Below, in pieces: positions 63,258 through 64,000 of a stretch of DNA of 64,000 nucleotides. Where the stretch lies: the NCBI GenBank assembly GCA_017520425.1, contig JAFXFO010000026.1, positions 122,849-186,848 on the forward strand, read 5' to 3'. The stretch comes from Lachnospiraceae bacterium. Its GTDB lineage: Bacteria; Bacillota; Clostridia; Lachnospirales; Lachnospiraceae. Within the stretch, counting starts at the first letter, position 1. Each line of letters opens with the position of its first letter. The position numbers and the translations under genes were made by a program. Below the pieces are notes generated by a model that saw nothing but the letters and a program-made list of their open reading frames with translations, was not told where the DNA came from and did no database searches.

Positions 63258-63297
63258 AAAAATGGCTCAGAATCGTAATGGTTCTGAGCCATTTTTT
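63258..63297 (+). terminator. Terminator of ppdK
   Basis: AAAATGGCTCAGAA/TTCTGAGCCATTTT, a 14-bp stem with a 9-nt loop and T run. Confidence 0.9.
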
Positions 63298-63410
63298 GCT
63301 TGTGGAGAAAAGGGGCAGAAAGCTATGCGGGGTATGGAGTTGTGGGGAAAAAGCGATTGGTTTTGGGGAAGAAAGTTTGGTTTGAGAAAAAGGCGTAAAG
63401 ACGGTATAGA

Positions 63411-63439
63411 TTGTTAATATGTGTGTGGTGTGTTATAAT
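63411..63439 (+). promoter_or_regulatory. Promoter of the XRE regulator gene
   Basis: TTGTTA, a 17-nt spacer and TATAAT. The leader (63440–63585) is AT-rich with a CCCATTAAA/TTTAGTGGG stem; no ORF. The gap 63214–63585 holds this and the ppdK terminator. Confidence 0.75.
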
Positions 63440-63585
63440 AAAGAGGTAGATAAATAAGAATTTTCTTAATTGATAATGTTATGAGACATTAAGTGTCCCA
63501 TTAAATAAAATAGGGTATTGCTCGCTTTGTGTCCTGTACTTTTTAGTGGGTAGTAGATACGATGTTTTTCAAGGAGGTCAGAAAT

Positions 63586-64000
63586 ATGAATCAAATAAAA
63601 ATTGGAGAATTCTTGAAAGAACTTCGTAAAGAGAAAGGGCTTACTCAGGAACAACTGGCAGAACAGTTTAATGTATCTCGAAGGTCTGTATCAAGATGGG
63701 AAACAGGTAATAATATGCCTGATTTAAGCATGTTGATTACACTGGCGGAGTACTATGAGGTAGATGTTAAAGAAATTATTGATGGAAAGAGAAAAAGCGA
63801 GAATATGAATGAAGAAATGAAAGACACATTAGAAAAAGTTGCAAGCTATAATGAAATGTTAAACTTAAAGTCTATGCGTAAAGGAATTATAACAATGTGC
63901 ATAGTTTTTATTATATTGGTGATTATTTCTACATGGAAGGAACTCTCGCCAGCTCCACTGGTTAGTATGATTTGTGCATACAATGGGGCTACTTTTATAA
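63586..64000 (+). CDS. XRE-family regulator with a membrane segment (3' truncated)
   Basis: AAGGAGG lies 8 nt before the ATG. The visible 138 residues begin with a helix-turn-helix (LRKEKGLTQEQLAEQFNV, SRRSVSRWETG, MPDLSMLITLAEYYEV), then a short charged linker and one hydrophobic segment (MRKGIITMCIVFIILVIIS, near 106–124). The gene runs off the window. Such HTH–TM proteins often are membrane-linked repressors of unknown signal. Confidence 0.82.
   Translation, partial: MNQIKIGEFLKELRKEKGLTQEQLAEQFNVSRRSVSRWETGNNMPDLSMLITLAEYYEVDVKEIIDGKRKSENMNEEMKDTLEKVASYNEMLNLKSMRKGIITMCIVFIILVIISTWKELSPAPLVSMICAYNGATFI

Noticed and set aside
63466-63654. Minus-strand 62-aa ORF near the XRE gene
   Set aside because: It crosses the RBS and N-terminus of the clear XRE gene and has no RBS or motif of its own.

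Overview
The window is chromosomal DNA of a low-to-moderate GC Firmicute, almost certainly a gut or rumen Lachnospiraceae-type clostridium. The grounds are the rpoD–trmK–TGS/uridine-kinase-like order, pyruvate phosphate dikinase, pyrI next to pyrB, fused folB-folK, DUF4003/DUF5050/DUF6320/DUF815 proteins, GGAGG-type ribosome binding sites and TTGACA/TATAAT promoters. I saw no prophage, transposase, CRISPR array or plasmid gene. This is mostly a core region with small accessory insertions.

Layout. 1–7 kb: a truncated phosphoesterase–APH fusion, a zinc-ribbon P-loop kinase, an AviRa-like 23S rRNA methyltransferase, peptidase E, an orphan FliD-like protein, tRNA-Leu(CAG), a DUF4003 protein and a KdpD/KdpE-like two-component pair. 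7–16 kb: a lipoprotein serpin, DegV, a GH2 glycosidase, a NUDIX hydrolase and an acyltransferase/DUF6320/esterase trio. 15–22 kb: dgt, dnaG, rpoD, trmK and a nucleoside kinase, ending in a 178-bp structured palindrome. 22–28 kb: a SpoU methyltransferase, RNase P RNA, a lipoprotein protease, then a probable zinc module (His-rich COG0523 GTPase, CobW–DUF1980-like fusion, ZIP transporter) and YlmH. 28–35 kb: an AGCS symporter and a two-component/ABC (Bce-like) module with a membrane-free kinase. 35–37 kb: pyrBI (minus strand), a nitroreductase, a PH-domain protein and a CmpB-like membrane protein.

37–43 kb is a folate operon (folC, folE, HD hydrolase, an unknown repeat protein, folP, folBK). 43–47 kb holds a Gx transporter and NusG_II protein divergent from ApbE, then a phosphoesterase, an ArsR-type sensor with a visible alpha-5 zinc site, and a DUF5050 protein. 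47–53 kb carries a DUF815 ATPase, ppx, ppk and maf, followed by a 195-bp direct/inverted repeat region. 53–57 kb: a small acidic protein, a coiled-coil zinc-ribbon protein, a PHP phosphoesterase and an ABC-F ATPase with one consensus and one degenerate ATP site. 57–64 kb: a CE15 glucuronoyl esterase with an MFS transporter and a GDPD, then ppdK and a truncated XRE regulator.

The items most worth follow-up are the zinc module with its domain fusion and promoter-overlapping palindrome, the 21.7-kb structured palindrome, the 53-kb repeat, the internally duplicated protein in the folate operon and the asymmetric ABC-F ATPase. All functions are read from motifs and context by eye. No database search was run.
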